Shown: one piece after another, positions 13,045 through 22,645 of the stretch
Layout: each line of letters begins with the position of its first letter
How positions within the stretch are numbered: the first letter of the stretch is position 1
Assembly: GCA_030447725.1 (NCBI GenBank)
Contig: JAUJOQ010000002.1
Span: 35,048 to 99,047, forward strand
Direction: 5' to 3'
Length of the DNA stretch: 64,000 nucleotides
Origin: Thermoleophilaceae bacterium
Lineage (GTDB): Bacteria > Actinomycetota > Thermoleophilia > Solirubrobacterales > Thermoleophilaceae
Translations under genes and position numbers: made by a program
Notes under the pieces: model-generated
The model's input: the letters and a program-made list of their open reading frames with translations, nothing else
What the model was told of the DNA's origin: nothing
Database searches by the model: none

Positions 13045-15870
13045 TCAGCCGGTGTTGCGCAGTCCCCCGGCGATCCCGTTGATGGCGAGCGACATCGAGC
13101 GGGCCAGCTGGTCGTCGTCGGCGGTGGCGCGCACCCGCCGTATCAACTCCGACTGGATGAACGACAGCGGGTCGATGTAGGGGTTGCGCCGCCGCAAGGA
13201 CTCCTGGAGCACGGGGTGGTTGTCGAGCAGGCGCTCCTGCTCGGTGACGGCAAGCACTTCGCGCACCGTCGCACCATGCTCGTCTCTGATCCGCTCCCAG
13301 ATCCGCGCCCGCACCGCCTCCTCGGCCACGAGCGCGGCGTACCGCTCGGCGATCCGGAGGTCGGCCTTGGCAAGGGCCATCTCCGCGTTGGCCAGCAGCG
13401 TCGCGAAGAACGGCCAGGATCGCCGCATCTCGCGCAGGAAATCGAGTCCGGCGTCCTCCCGCGCCGCCGCCAGGGCGCTGCCCAGGCCGTACCAGCCGGG
13501 GAGGATGATCCTTGCCTGTGTCCACGAGAAGACCCAGGGGATGGCGCGAAGGTCGCCTACCCCGGGCGCCTCGCCCCGCTTCGTGGGCCGAGAGCCGAGC
13601 CGCAGGCGGGTGATCTCAGTGAGGGGCGTGGCGCCGTAGAAGAAGGCGAGGAAGTCGGGGTCCTCGTGCACTAGCGCGCGGTACGCGGCCGCCGAGCGGA
13701 CGGCCATCCGCTCCATCGCCGCCTCGAACGAATGGAGCGTCTGCGGAGGTGGCTGCGGGACCGCGTCGAGCGTCGACAGCAGCACGGCGTTCGCCGTCAG
13801 CTCGAGCTCGCGATGAGCTATCTGCGTGGTCGAGTACTTGGCTGATACGACCTCGCCCTGGTCAGTCACCTTGATGCGGCCGCCGACGGTCCCCGGCGGC
13901 TGCGCCAGTATGGCCTCGCTGCTGGGCCCGCCCCCGCGGCCCACCGTCCCGCCGCGGCCGTGGAAGAAGATGGCCTCCACCCCCCGTTCGTGGAGAACCG
14001 ACGCCACATCGGACTGTGCGCGGTAGGCCGCCCATGTCGAGGCCAGATAGCCGACGTCCTTGTTGGAGTCCGAATAGCCGATCATGATCTCCTGCTTGTC
14101 GCCCACCGCCGCGAGCGCCCGCCGGTAGACGGGGACGTCGAGGAGCCGCGCGACCGTCTCCCCCGCCCCCGCCAGCGTGTCGCCCGCTTCGAAGAGCGGT
14201 ACCAGCCGGAGCATCGCGGCCTCCCCGCCGACGCCGGAGAGCCCGGTCTCCTTCATGAGCAGAAGCAGCTCCAGCAGCGCGCAGGGCGCGGCCGTTCCCG
14301 ACACCACGTAGCTGCGCACCGCTCCGGCGTGGCGGCCACGCAGGGCGAGCGCGAGGGCACGCATCGTCTCGATCACGTCCCGCGTCTGCTCGGAGAAGCC
14401 GCTCAGATCACCCGGCACGAGCGAGCGGCGATCTGCGATCTCGCGCTCGAGCAGGGACAGGCTCTCCTGCTCGTCGAGCTCCGTGTAGCGCTCGACGACC
14501 CCAGCTCGAGCGAGGACCTCGGCGAGGGCGGCCCGGTGGCGATTGGCGTGCTCGCGAATGTCCAGGCGGGCGAAGTGGAAGCCGAAGACCTCGAGTTGGC
14601 GGACGAGGTCGCGCAGGTCACCGCGGGCGAGCAGCCGCAGACCTTGCTCATGAAGCGAGCGCTCGAGCAGCCGCAGGTCGTTGTCCAGCTCGCCCGGTCT
14701 GGCGTAACCGCTTGCCTCGGCCCTGCGTGTGGCGCCGAGGCGCGCGGCCAGCAGCGTCAGTGCCTGGCGATAGGGCTCGTATGGGTGGCGTCGCTCGATG
14801 TCAGCGGCGACCTCGGGGAAGGAGCTCCTGAGATCGGCTAGCAACGGCTCGAGAAGGGGCGCCTCCCCCGTCACCCGTCGCGACATCGACATGCGCGGGG
14901 CAAGCGAGGCCACGCGCATCTCGAGGAAGCTCAGACAGGCCTCGCGCATGAGGTCGAGCGTCTCGATCGTCACCTCCGCCGTCACGTACGGGTTGCCGTC
15001 CCGGTCGCCGCCGATCCAGGACCCGAACGAGAGCAGCGAGGGAACGGTGATCGCGTCCTGCGGATAGGCCTCGGCGACCGCAGCCTCGATCTCTCGGTAG
15101 ACGAGCGGAATGACGTGGACGAGCGTCGCGGGGAAGTAGGCCAGCCCGCCGAGCACCTCGTCGCGCACCGAGGGCGCCGCCGCCCGGGTGTCATCCGAGG
15201 ACCAGAGCTCCTGGATCGCCGCGGCGATCAGCTCACGCGTGGCGCGCTCCTCGTCGGGCGGGAGGGTCCGCTCGTCGAGGTCGCGGATGCCGGCGAAGAT
15301 CCGCATCAGCTTCTCGACCGTCCTCCTGCGCCGGGCCTCGGTGGGGTGCGCGGTCAGCACGAGCGTCACCTCCGCCCCCGACAGCAGCTCTTCGAGTCCC
15401 CGCGCGTCGACGCCGCGCTCGCGCAGCGTGTGAACCGCCTCACGCAGCGATCCCGGTCGCGGATGGGGGGCGCGCTTGGCCTCCTTCGTCCTCAGCCGCC
15501 TGACGCGATCGTTGTCCTCGGCAAGGTTCACGAGCTGGAAGTACTTCGTGAAGGCCCGGATCAGCACCTCGGCATCGTCGAGCGACACGTCGGCAGCGAG
15601 CGCGGCCAGCTCGTCCGCGGCTCGCTCGTCACCGGCGCGGAACGATTGGGCAAGGGATCGGGACCGCTCCTCGAGGGCGAGCACGGGCGAACCGCTGCCC
15701 TCCTCGATCGCCTCTCCGAGCAACTCACCAAGCAGATGGATGTCCGCGGACAGCGAGCCGCCGAGGCGCCGCGGCGAAGACTCCGTCTCCCGGGCTTCGG
15801 CAACCGGGGCGCCGCCGGGCAGCGGGCCGGCGAACGGCGCCCGTGACCCGTGGGGGCGTGTCGCGCTCAC
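13045..15870 (-). CDS. ppc: Phosphoenolpyruvate carboxylase
   Basis: Carboxylates PEP to oxaloacetate (anaplerosis). 941 residues. Catalytic landmarks: VLTAHPTEARRRRTVEKL with the active-site His; SFGSWIGGDRDGNPYVTAE; the second catalytic His block FFHGRGGTVGRGGGPSSEAI; GYSDSNKDVGYLAS; and the C-terminus NGIAGGLRNTG, the usual ending of the family. The GTG at 15870 is the farthest start; the first 40 residues are low-complexity and the true start could lie downstream near SADIHLLGELL. The ACC-like gene follows about 50 bases downstream and probably shares its transcript. Confidence 0.96.
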   Translation of the reverse strand: MSATRPHGSRAPFAGPLPGGAPVAEARETESSPRRLGGSLSADIHLLGELLGEAIEEGSGSPVLALEERSRSLAQSFRAGDERAADELAALAADVSLDDAEVLIRAFTKYFQLVNLAEDNDRVRRLRTKEAKRAPHPRPGSLREAVHTLRERGVDARGLEELLSGAEVTLVLTAHPTEARRRRTVEKLMRIFAGIRDLDERTLPPDEERATRELIAAAIQELWSSDDTRAAAPSVRDEVLGGLAYFPATLVHVIPLVYREIEAAVAEAYPQDAITVPSLLSFGSWIGGDRDGNPYVTAEVTIETLDLMREACLSFLEMRVASLAPRMSMSRRVTGEAPLLEPLLADLRSSFPEVAADIERRHPYEPYRQALTLLAARLGATRRAEASGYARPGELDNDLRLLERSLHEQGLRLLARGDLRDLVRQLEVFGFHFARLDIREHANRHRAALAEVLARAGVVERYTELDEQESLSLLEREIADRRSLVPGDLSGFSEQTRDVIETMRALALALRGRHAGAVRSYVVSGTAAPCALLELLLLMKETGLSGVGGEAAMLRLVPLFEAGDTLAGAGETVARLLDVPVYRRALAAVGDKQEIMIGYSDSNKDVGYLASTWAAYRAQSDVASVLHERGVEAIFFHGRGGTVGRGGGPSSEAILAQPPGTVGGRIKVTDQGEVVSAKYSTTQIAHRELELTANAVLLSTLDAVPQPPPQTLHSFEAAMERMAVRSAAAYRALVHEDPDFLAFFYGATPLTEITRLRLGSRPTKRGEAPGVGDLRAIPWVFSWTQARIILPGWYGLGSALAAAREDAGLDFLREMRRSWPFFATLLANAEMALAKADLRIAERYAALVAEEAVRARIWERIRDEHGATVREVLAVTEQERLLDNHPVLQESLRRRNPYIDPLSFIQSELIRRVRATADDDQLARSMSLAINGIAGGLRNTG

Positions 15871-16081
15871 GCCGCCGAACCTCGAGGAGTCGCCCCCGCT
15901 CCGCGGAGCGGGCTCTCACCTCGTCCCAGCCGGATTGCAACCAGATATCGAGGCATGGCCACGGCGCCTATCTACGCTACTGGGGCAGCCCTTTCCCTGC
16001 CGGCCGGCCGCACCCCCGCCATTCGGGGGGGTCTGTCGACCGCGCGGCACTCTGCGGCGGCCGGGGCGCTAGACAGGGGCC

Positions 16082-16930
16082 ATGAGCGATCTCGTTCTTC
16101 TCTTCCCGGGACAGGGCAGCCAGGAGCCGGACATGGCCGAGACCGTCGCCCGGCTGCGTCCGGACCTGGTCGAGCTTGCGGCTGAGGCGGTCGGCGAGGA
16201 TCCGTTCGCGCGGGTGGGCGAGGGCACGCGCTTCGACCAGCCTGCGATCTATTGCGCTGCGCTGGCCGGTCTCGAGCGCGCAGGGCGCCCGAAAGCGGAT
16301 CTCTATGCGGGGCATTCGCTGGGTGAGATCACGGCGCTGGCGGCGGCGGGAGCGTTGAGCGACGCGGACGGGTTGCGTCTGGTCGCCGAGCGCGGCCGGC
16401 TGATGGAGACGACCGCTGCCCGGACCGGTGGCGCGATGCTCGCGATCCGAGCGGGGCGCGAGGAGGCGGGGCCGATTGCCGAGCGCCACGGGCTGGCCGT
16501 GGCGAACGACAACGCGCCGGCCCAGGTCGTGCTGTCTGGGCCGCTTGCCGGCATCGAGGCGGCGGAGGCCGAGGCTCGCGAGGGCGGGGCGCGCGCCAAG
16601 CGGCTGCCGATCACCGGGGCCTTCCACTCGCCGCTGATGGCAGACGCGGTCGAGCCCTTCCTCTCCTTCCTGGCGGACATCGAGTTGCGCGCCCCGCGCG
16701 CGCCCGTGTTCTCGTGTGTGACGGCGGTCCCGTTCGACGACGTGCGCAAGCGCCTGGCCGAGGCGCTGGTGGAGCCGGTGCGCTGGGTCGAGGTGCTGCG
16801 CGCTCTCCACGCGGCTGGTGGGCGCCGGTTCGAGGAGACGGGGCCCGGCAGGGTGCTTGCCGGTCTCGTGCGACGCACGCTCGAGGATGTCGAGATCGTC
16901 GGGGCGGAGCCGACGGGGTCCCCGCGCTGA
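16082..16930 (+). CDS. fabD: Malonyl-CoA:ACP transacylase FabD
   Basis: Transfers malonyl from CoA to acyl carrier protein for fatty-acid elongation. 282 residues. FPGQGSQ at the N-terminus, the nucleophile serine in AGHSLGEITALAA (about 85-95), the catalytic histidine in ITGAFHSPLM and the closing ETGPGRVLAGLVRRT are all present. AGGGG lies just before the ATG at 16082. First gene of a plus-strand fabD-acpP-fabI set, divergent from ppc. Confidence 0.95.
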   Translation: MSDLVLLFPGQGSQEPDMAETVARLRPDLVELAAEAVGEDPFARVGEGTRFDQPAIYCAALAGLERAGRPKADLYAGHSLGEITALAAAGALSDADGLRLVAERGRLMETTAARTGGAMLAIRAGREEAGPIAERHGLAVANDNAPAQVVLSGPLAGIEAAEAEAREGGARAKRLPITGAFHSPLMADAVEPFLSFLADIELRAPRAPVFSCVTAVPFDDVRKRLAEALVEPVRWVEVLRALHAAGGRRFEETGPGRVLAGLVRRTLEDVEIVGAEPTGSPR

Positions 16931-16979
16931 TAGTACGGTAGGCCGCTGCATTCGACCCCTTAAAGGAACTGAGGTGCCT

Positions 16980-17222
16980 ATGGCCGACAAGGAACAGATC
17001 GAGACGCGCATGACCGACGCTCTCGAGAGCTTCGGCGCCGACCGCGACCAGATCAAGCGCGACGCCGACTGGGAGTCGCTCGACATCGACTCGCTCGATC
17101 TCGTCGAGCTCGCGCAGATCGTCGAGGAGGAGTACGGCGTGAAGATGCGCGAGGAGGACATGAAGGAGTTGAAGACCGTCGGCGACGCCGTCGACTTCGT
17201 CGCGGAGCGAGCCGGATCCTGA
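16980..17222 (+). CDS. acpP: Acyl carrier protein
   Basis: 80-residue acidic protein; the phosphopantetheine serine is in DIDSLDLVELAQIVEEEYG (residue about 38). It carries fatty-acyl intermediates as a thioester. The ATG at 16980 was chosen because MADKEQIETRM begins a normal-length ACP; the frame is open farther upstream but that part overlaps fabD. AAAGGA lies about 12 bases upstream. The spacing fabD-50 bases-acpP-13 bases-fabI suggests one operon. Confidence 0.93.
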   Translation: MADKEQIETRMTDALESFGADRDQIKRDADWESLDIDSLDLVELAQIVEEEYGVKMREEDMKELKTVGDAVDFVAERAGS

Positions 17223-17235
17223 CCGGAGTGCCGCG

Positions 17236-18015
17236 ATGATCCTCGAGGGCAAGCGCCTGCTGATCACGGGCCTGATGACCAAGCAGTCGATCGCGTATGC
17301 GGTCGCCGAGCAGGCCCAACAGCAGGGCGCCGAGATCGTGCTGACGAGCTTCGGCCGGGCGCGCAGGTTGACCGAGCGGGCCGCGCGCGGCCTGCCGAAC
17401 ACGCCCGACGTGCTCGAGCTGGATGTCAACGAACCCGACGACTTCGCCACCCTGGCCGACGAGCTTCGCTCGCGCTGGGGGGCGCTCGACGGCGTGCTGC
17501 ACGCGATTGCCTTCGCCCCCAAGGACGCCCTCGGCGGGCGCTTCCTCGAGACCCCGCCCGAGAGTGCCGTCCAGGCCTTCACCACCAGCGCCTACTCGCT
17601 CAAGGCGCTAGCCGCGTCGCTCGCCCCGCTGCTCGAGGAAGCCGACGCCGGCAGCGTCGTCGGCCTCGACTTCGACGCATCCGTGGCGTGGCCCGTCTAT
17701 GACTGGATGGGAGTGGCCAAGGCCGCGCTCGAGGCGGTGGCGCGTTACCTTGCCCGCGACCTCGGCCCGCGCGGGGTGCGGGTGAACCTCGTGTCCGCGG
17801 GGCCGATCGAAACCGCCGCCGCAGGAGGGATCCCAGGCTTCGACCGGCTCGCCGCCGAGTGGCAGAGGCGGGCTCCACTCGAATGGGACACGGGCGACCC
17901 GTCCTCGGTGGCAGGAACCGTCTGCTACCTGCTGTCTGACCTCTCGCGCGGCGTGACCGGTGAGATCGTCCACGTCGACGGCGGCTACCACGCGATGGGC
18001 GCCCCGCTGGCCTGA
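17236..18015 (+). CDS. fabI: Enoyl-[acyl-carrier-protein] reductase (NADH) FabI/InhA type
   Basis: Short-chain dehydrogenase that reduces enoyl-ACP in the last step of each FASII cycle. 259 residues starting MILEGKRLLITGLMTKQSIAYAVA, the atypical SDR nucleotide loop of FabI. The catalytic Tyr-xxx-Met-xxx-Lys pattern appears as YDWMGVAKAALE; the C-terminal SRGVTGEIVHVDGGYHAMG is typical of the family. GGAG is eight bases before the ATG. Spacing and the WPVYDWMG segment look closer to mycobacterial InhA than to E. coli FabI. Confidence 0.93.
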   Translation: MILEGKRLLITGLMTKQSIAYAVAEQAQQQGAEIVLTSFGRARRLTERAARGLPNTPDVLELDVNEPDDFATLADELRSRWGALDGVLHAIAFAPKDALGGRFLETPPESAVQAFTTSAYSLKALAASLAPLLEEADAGSVVGLDFDASVAWPVYDWMGVAKAALEAVARYLARDLGPRGVRVNLVSAGPIETAAAGGIPGFDRLAAEWQRRAPLEWDTGDPSSVAGTVCYLLSDLSRGVTGEIVHVDGGYHAMGAPLA

Positions 18016-18020
18016 GCGAC

Positions 18021-18368
18021 CTACCCGGCGGGAGCCTGTTGCGCAAGCCCGAACGGGCTCCCCTCGCAGTCCTTGCAGACCGCCCACGCCTCCCCCGGGT
18101 GGACCACGGTGCCGCCTAACGCCTCCACCCGCTCGAGCGCCGCGGCCACATCGCCCACCGCGAAGTAGGGCAGGGAGAAGGAGTCGCCGGGGCCGCGACC
18201 GCGGGCGTGCACACCGACCGCGGGCGCCTGGCCGCGCGTCTGCCAGCCCTGTCCCTCTCCATCTCGGCGGGGCTCCAGCTCCACGCCCAGCAAGTCCGCC
18301 CAGAAGCGCCGGGCGCGCTCGGGATCGTCGGCCGGAAACTCGATCAGCGACATCCCCCGATCGCTCAC
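18021..18368 (-). CDS. VOC (glyoxalase-like) family protein
   Basis: 115 residues with a single beta-alpha-beta-beta-beta half-domain: IEFPADDPERARRFWADLLGV at the start and YFAVGDVAAALERVEALGG, then GSPFGLAQQAP at the end. Substrate unknown. The GTG at 18368 has a GGAAGGG ribosome site five bases upstream and begins right after the fabH stop, so it is preferred over the ATG at 18353. The gene is convergent with fabI, five bases apart. Confidence 0.8.
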   Translation of the reverse strand: MSDRGMSLIEFPADDPERARRFWADLLGVELEPRRDGEGQGWQTRGQAPAVGVHARGRGPGDSFSLPYFAVGDVAAALERVEALGGTVVHPGEAWAVCKDCEGSPFGLAQQAPAG

Positions 18369-18369
18369 T

Positions 18370-19368
18370 TCACCCTTCCAGCCCCCAGTCGACGATGACC
18401 GCGCCCCAGGTGAAGCCGGCTCCGAACGCCGCCAGCAGCAGCCGCTGACCCGAGGCGAGCGTGCCGTCGGCCTGCGCCTCGGCGAGAGCGATCGGGATCG
18501 TGCCCGCGGAGGTGTTGGCGTATTCCGCGATGTAGTCGAGCACGCGCTCGGATTGGAGCCCGAGCCGCTCGCCGACGGCGCGCAGGATGCGTCGGTTCGC
18601 CTGGTGATAGACGAAGAGGTCGATGTCCTCCGTCTCGATGCCCGCACCTTCGAGCGCCTCCCCGGTCACCTCGCTGAGGAGGGCGACAGCGTTCTCGAAT
18701 GTCTCCCGCCCCGCCATCTCGACCTTGGCCCCGTGATCCGCAAAGACCAGTTCCGCCTGATCGCCGTTCGAGCGCAGCACAGGAAGGCTGACCCGACCTG
18801 GTGGTTCGGTCGCCGTCATCACGACCGCGCCGGCCCCGTCGCCGAAGAGAGCCGCGGTGCGCTTGTCGTCGGGGTCGAGGTGCTGGAAGAGCGCGTCGGC
18901 CCCGATCACGAGCACGCACTCCGCGGCGCCGGTCTCGATCTGCCCGCGCGCGACCGCGACGCCCGCGACGAAGCCGGTGCACGCCGCGCCCACATCGAAC
19001 GCCCCCGCGCGGCGAGCACCGATCTCGGTGGCCACCAGCGGGGCGGCGTCAGGGGTGATCTGGTCCTTGGTCGTGGTCGCGACGAGGACGAGATCGACGT
19101 CGTCCGGGTCGAGCTGCGCGCGCGCCAGCGCGGCACCGCCGGCCCTCGCGGCTATGTCGACGAGGCGCTCGCCGGGAGCGAGGACGTGGCGGCGGCTGAT
19201 ACCGGTGCGCTTGACGATCCACTGCGGTTCCACCCCGAGCCGCTCCGCGATCTCCTCGTTCTCGATGACCTTTTCGGGCACGGCCATTCCGGCCGCGCCG
19301 ATCGCCGCGCCGGCGACGGCACGCTCCGAGCCGAGCGCACGTCGGACCGTGACCGCCGCATCAGGCAT
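18370..19368 (-). CDS. fabH: Beta-ketoacyl-ACP synthase III FabH
   Basis: Condenses acyl-CoA with malonyl-ACP to start fatty-acid synthesis. 332 residues from the ATG at 19368, which has GGAGG upstream. The catalytic triad is visible: Cys in DVGAACTGFVAG, His in FVYHQANRRIL, Asn in EYANTSAGTIPIA. The N-terminal WIVKRTGISRRHV and the C-terminal AAFGAGFTWGAVIVDW also match. It is on the opposite strand to fabD-acpP-fabI, and a VOC gene follows directly. Confidence 0.95.
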   Translation of the reverse strand: MPDAAVTVRRALGSERAVAGAAIGAAGMAVPEKVIENEEIAERLGVEPQWIVKRTGISRRHVLAPGERLVDIAARAGGAALARAQLDPDDVDLVLVATTTKDQITPDAAPLVATEIGARRAGAFDVGAACTGFVAGVAVARGQIETGAAECVLVIGADALFQHLDPDDKRTAALFGDGAGAVVMTATEPPGRVSLPVLRSNGDQAELVFADHGAKVEMAGRETFENAVALLSEVTGEALEGAGIETEDIDLFVYHQANRRILRAVGERLGLQSERVLDYIAEYANTSAGTIPIALAEAQADGTLASGQRLLLAAFGAGFTWGAVIVDWGLEG

Positions 19369-19577
19369 CTGCGGCCTCCGTGGATCGTTTGTTTGCGCCC
19401 ATGGTCTCCCTCGATTGACTCCGACGTACGGCAAGCTGTACAGCGGCCAGATGATAGACGCATGCCGGGCGCTCACCTGAGCGGTCGACGGGCTGCCATG
19501 CCGTTGAGTAATGTAGGCCGCACCGTGCAGCTCGCATCCCGCGCCCATCCGGATTGTCACTGAGGACCGGCAGGGCT

Positions 19578-20543
19578 ATGCCGCGACCGGTAATCCTTGG
19601 CATCGTCGGCGACTCGGCGGCCGGAAAGACGACCATCTCCGGGGCGCTCGTCGACATGCTCGGCTCAGAGCAGGTGACCCACGTCGCCACCGACGACTAC
19701 CACAAGTACGACCGCGAGCAGCGCAAGGAACGCGACATCACGCCGCTGCATCCCGAGTGCAACTACATGGACATCATCGCGCAGCACCTCTCGCTTATAC
19801 GCGAGGGTGAGCCGATCCTGAAGCCGGTATATCAGCACGCGGACGGCACCTTCGGGCCGCCGGAGCACGTCGCACCGAGGCCCTTCGCGGTAGTGGAGGG
19901 CCTGCTCGGCTACCACACGGAGGGGCTGCGCGACTCTTATGACGTGCGCGTCTACCTGGCGCCTCCGGAGGATCTGCGCCGCAAGTGGAAGGTGAAGCGC
20001 GACACCTCCAAGCGCGGTTACACGGAGGACGAGGTGCTGGCGGATCTCGACAAGCGCGAGCCGGACTCGGCGCAGTTCATCCGCCCCCAGGAGCGCCACG
20101 CCGACGTCGTGATCAGGTTCGTGGAGAGCGAGGGCGGGGACCCCGACACACTCGACGCCCAGATCGTCCTGCGCGAGAGCCTGCAGCATCCCGACCTCTC
20201 ACCGTTCCTCGGTGATGGGGACAAGGGGATCACCCTGATCGAGGAAGGCCCGGACCCCTACGTTCAGATCCCCGGCGACATCGAGCACCAGCACGCCGAG
20301 GAGATCCAGGAGGCGATGTGGGAGAAGCTGCACTTCGCAAGCCACCTCCGCTCAGAGCGGCTGGGACAGCTCTCCGTCGGAGATGAGTCCAAGCACTCCG
20401 ACTCGCTGGCGCTCGTGCAACTGCTCATCCTCTATCACATGGTGACCGCCAGGGCAGCGGTCGCGGTCGGTGGTGAAGGCGCCCGTTCCGAGGACAACGA
20501 CGCGCGCGAGAACGACGAGAAGGACGGCGCAGAGGAGTCGTAG
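19578..20543 (+). CDS. prk: Phosphoribulokinase
   Basis: 321 residues. P-loop GIVGDSAAGKTTISGALV at the N-terminus; then VATDDYHKYDR, ITPLHPECNYMDI, a PVYQHADGTF substrate segment and VVEGLLGYHT, all typical of PRK. It phosphorylates ribulose 5-phosphate to ribulose 1,5-bisphosphate, the committed Calvin-cycle step. No RuBisCO gene lies in the window; rpiA, which makes the precursor pool, is at 34.4 kb. ATG at 19578 preferred over a TTG at 19554. The C-terminus is a charged tail rich in Asp, Glu and Asn. Confidence 0.88.
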   Translation: MPRPVILGIVGDSAAGKTTISGALVDMLGSEQVTHVATDDYHKYDREQRKERDITPLHPECNYMDIIAQHLSLIREGEPILKPVYQHADGTFGPPEHVAPRPFAVVEGLLGYHTEGLRDSYDVRVYLAPPEDLRRKWKVKRDTSKRGYTEDEVLADLDKREPDSAQFIRPQERHADVVIRFVESEGGDPDTLDAQIVLRESLQHPDLSPFLGDGDKGITLIEEGPDPYVQIPGDIEHQHAEEIQEAMWEKLHFASHLRSERLGQLSVGDESKHSDSLALVQLLILYHMVTARAAVAVGGEGARSEDNDARENDEKDGAEES

Positions 20544-20549
20544 CGATCG

Positions 20550-20972
20550 ATGTTCGGCTCGGTGGGGGATACTGGTGCGGTGGCCGATCGCAATGTGCTG
20601 GGCGAAGAGCTCGAACCCTGCGGTACCGACCCGGTAACCGGCTTCTACCGGGACGGGTGCTGCAACACGGGCGTCGATGACCGGGGCAGCCATACGATCT
20701 GCGCGGTCGTGACGGCGGAGTTTCTCTCACACCAGCGGCGGATCGGCAACGACCTCACCACGCCGATGCCCCAATACCACTTTCCCGGCCTGGTGCCCGG
20801 CGACCGCTGGTGCGTGACCGCGGCGAACTGGCTGCGAGCCCACGAGGACGGCGCGGCCGCCTACGTGGTGCTCGCGTCCACCCACGAGAGGGCCCTCGAC
20901 ATCGTACCCCTCGACGCGCTCCAACAGCATGCCGTCGACGTGCCGGGAAATCCGAGCATCCTCGAGAGCTGA
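20550..20972 (+). CDS. DUF2237 family protein
   Basis: 140 residues. The family signature is clear: NVLGEELEPCGTDPVTGFYRDGCC, then HTICAVVTAEFLSHQRRIGNDLTTP and FPGLVPGDRWCVTAANWL. The cysteines in CG and GCC are conserved in the family; its function is not established. The start may be the ATG at 20550 or the GTG at 20579. It lies six bases after prk and is probably co-transcribed; it converges on ftsI. Confidence 0.85.
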   Translation: MFGSVGDTGAVADRNVLGEELEPCGTDPVTGFYRDGCCNTGVDDRGSHTICAVVTAEFLSHQRRIGNDLTTPMPQYHFPGLVPGDRWCVTAANWLRAHEDGAAAYVVLASTHERALDIVPLDALQQHAVDVPGNPSILES

Positions 20973-20998
20973 GCCGTGGGCCCGAAGCGTGCGGGCAC

Positions 20999-22645
20999 TC
21001 AGTCCGGCGGTATGCGCAGGTACGGCAGCGCGAACTCCAGGATCCGCTCGAACGCCGGGGCCGCGACCTCGGCGCCGTAGTAGGCGCCCTTGGGCTCGTC
21101 CACCATCACCGAGACGACCAGCCGGGGGTTGCGAGCCGGGGCATAGCCGATGAACGACGAGAAGAACTTGTAGGCGGAATAGCCGCCGGTCTCCGGGTCG
21201 GGCTTCTCGGCGGTACCCGTCTTGCCGGCGAGCGTGTAGCCGTCGATGGTCGCCTCCTGCGCGGTGCCGCCGGCCCCGAACACCCCCTCGAGCATCCGCG
21301 ACACCTGGGTAGCCGTGGTTGCCGAGATCACCCGCCGTCCCTCGTCGATCTCCCCTGCGACCACGTGTGGCCGGTGGATGACTCCACCGTTGGCCAGCGC
21401 GGAATAGGCGGACACCATCTGCATCGGAGTCACCGCGAGTCCCTGACCGATCGGCAGGTTGCCGAGCGAGGAGCCCGAGTAGTCCTCGGGCCTGGGCACG
21501 ATGCCGCCGGCCTCGCCGGGCAAGCCGATGCCGGGAAGCTCGCCGAAGCCGAACCTGCGCACCCATTTGTCGAAGCGTTCCGGGCCGAGCTTCAGCCCCA
21601 CCATCACCGAGCCCACGTTGGAGGACTGCGCGAGGATCTCCGCGATCGTGAGGCTGGCGCCGCCGCCCTCGTGGGCCTCACCGATGGTCCGGTCGGCCAC
21701 CTGGATCTCGGCCGGCACCTCGAGCGTCGTGCCGGGACGTATCAGCCCCTCCGCGAGGGCGCCCGCCACGGTGAAGGCCTTGAAGGTCGAGCCGGGCTCG
21801 AAGCTGGCGCCGACGGCCCAGTTCTGACGGGCGTACTGCGGCGACGCGCCGAGGTCGTTGGGGTCCACCCGCGGCCAGTTGGCGAGCGCAAGCACCTCGC
21901 CGTTGCGGGGGTCCATCACCACCGCCGTGGCCGCCTTGGGCATGTGGGTCGCGCCGACCTCGCCCATGATCGCCTCCACGCGCTCCTGAAGCGTCGCGTC
22001 GATGGTCAGCCGCAGGTCTTCGCCGGCCTCGGCACGCTCGGTCTCGACGATGCTCACCACCTCGCCCATGGCGTCCTTGACCAGGCGCCGCCTGCCGTCG
22101 GAGCCGTGCAGCTCGTCCTCGTGGGACTGCTCGATACCCGAGAGGCCGTAGTTGTCGGTGCCCACCGCGCCGATCAGCTGCCCCGCCATCGCGCCCTGGG
22201 GATAGGTCCGCCGCGGCTCGGTCACCGTGTCGATGCCCTCGATCACCAGCTTCTCGACCTTCTCGCCCAAGGCCGGGGCCAGCTTGCGACGCAGGTACAC
22301 GAACCCCTTGTCGCGGTCCGAGAGATCCTCGAGCAGGTCCTCCTCTGACCGGCCAAGGAGGGGAGCCAGCTGCGCGGAGGCCGCCACGGGGTCTTCGACC
22401 AGCATCGGGTTGGCGAAGACCGTCACCGCCTCCTCCGACACCGCGAGCTCGAGGCCGTGGCGGTCGGTGATCGTCCCACGCGCGGCCGGCACTTCGAGGT
22501 CCTCGACCTGTTGCGTATTGGCGCGCTCCCCGAGCTCGCCGGCCTTTACGGTGCCCAGCCACGCGGCGCGCGCGCCGGCCATCACGAGGAGACAGAGGAA
22601 GAGGGCGAAGAGGAGTCCGATCCGGCGGTTGTGGAGGCCCGTCAC
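20999..22645 (-). CDS. ftsI: FtsI-type penicillin-binding protein (division transpeptidase)
   Basis: Class B PBP, 548 residues. One N-terminal membrane segment (about 8-28), a pedestal/dimerisation region beginning RGTITDRHGLELA, and a transpeptidase domain with the three active-site motifs: SxxK in EPGSTFKAF, SxN in QSSNVGSVM, and KTG in LAGKTGTAEK. It cross-links septal peptidoglycan with FtsW. The GTG at 22645 abuts the ftsL stop. It is the last gene of the mraZ half of the split dcw cluster. Confidence 0.95.
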   Translation of the reverse strand: MTGLHNRRIGLLFALFLCLLVMAGARAAWLGTVKAGELGERANTQQVEDLEVPAARGTITDRHGLELAVSEEAVTVFANPMLVEDPVAASAQLAPLLGRSEEDLLEDLSDRDKGFVYLRRKLAPALGEKVEKLVIEGIDTVTEPRRTYPQGAMAGQLIGAVGTDNYGLSGIEQSHEDELHGSDGRRRLVKDAMGEVVSIVETERAEAGEDLRLTIDATLQERVEAIMGEVGATHMPKAATAVVMDPRNGEVLALANWPRVDPNDLGASPQYARQNWAVGASFEPGSTFKAFTVAGALAEGLIRPGTTLEVPAEIQVADRTIGEAHEGGGASLTIAEILAQSSNVGSVMVGLKLGPERFDKWVRRFGFGELPGIGLPGEAGGIVPRPEDYSGSSLGNLPIGQGLAVTPMQMVSAYSALANGGVIHRPHVVAGEIDEGRRVISATTATQVSRMLEGVFGAGGTAQEATIDGYTLAGKTGTAEKPDPETGGYSAYKFFSSFIGYAPARNPRLVVSVMVDEPKGAYYGAEVAAPAFERILEFALPYLRIPPD

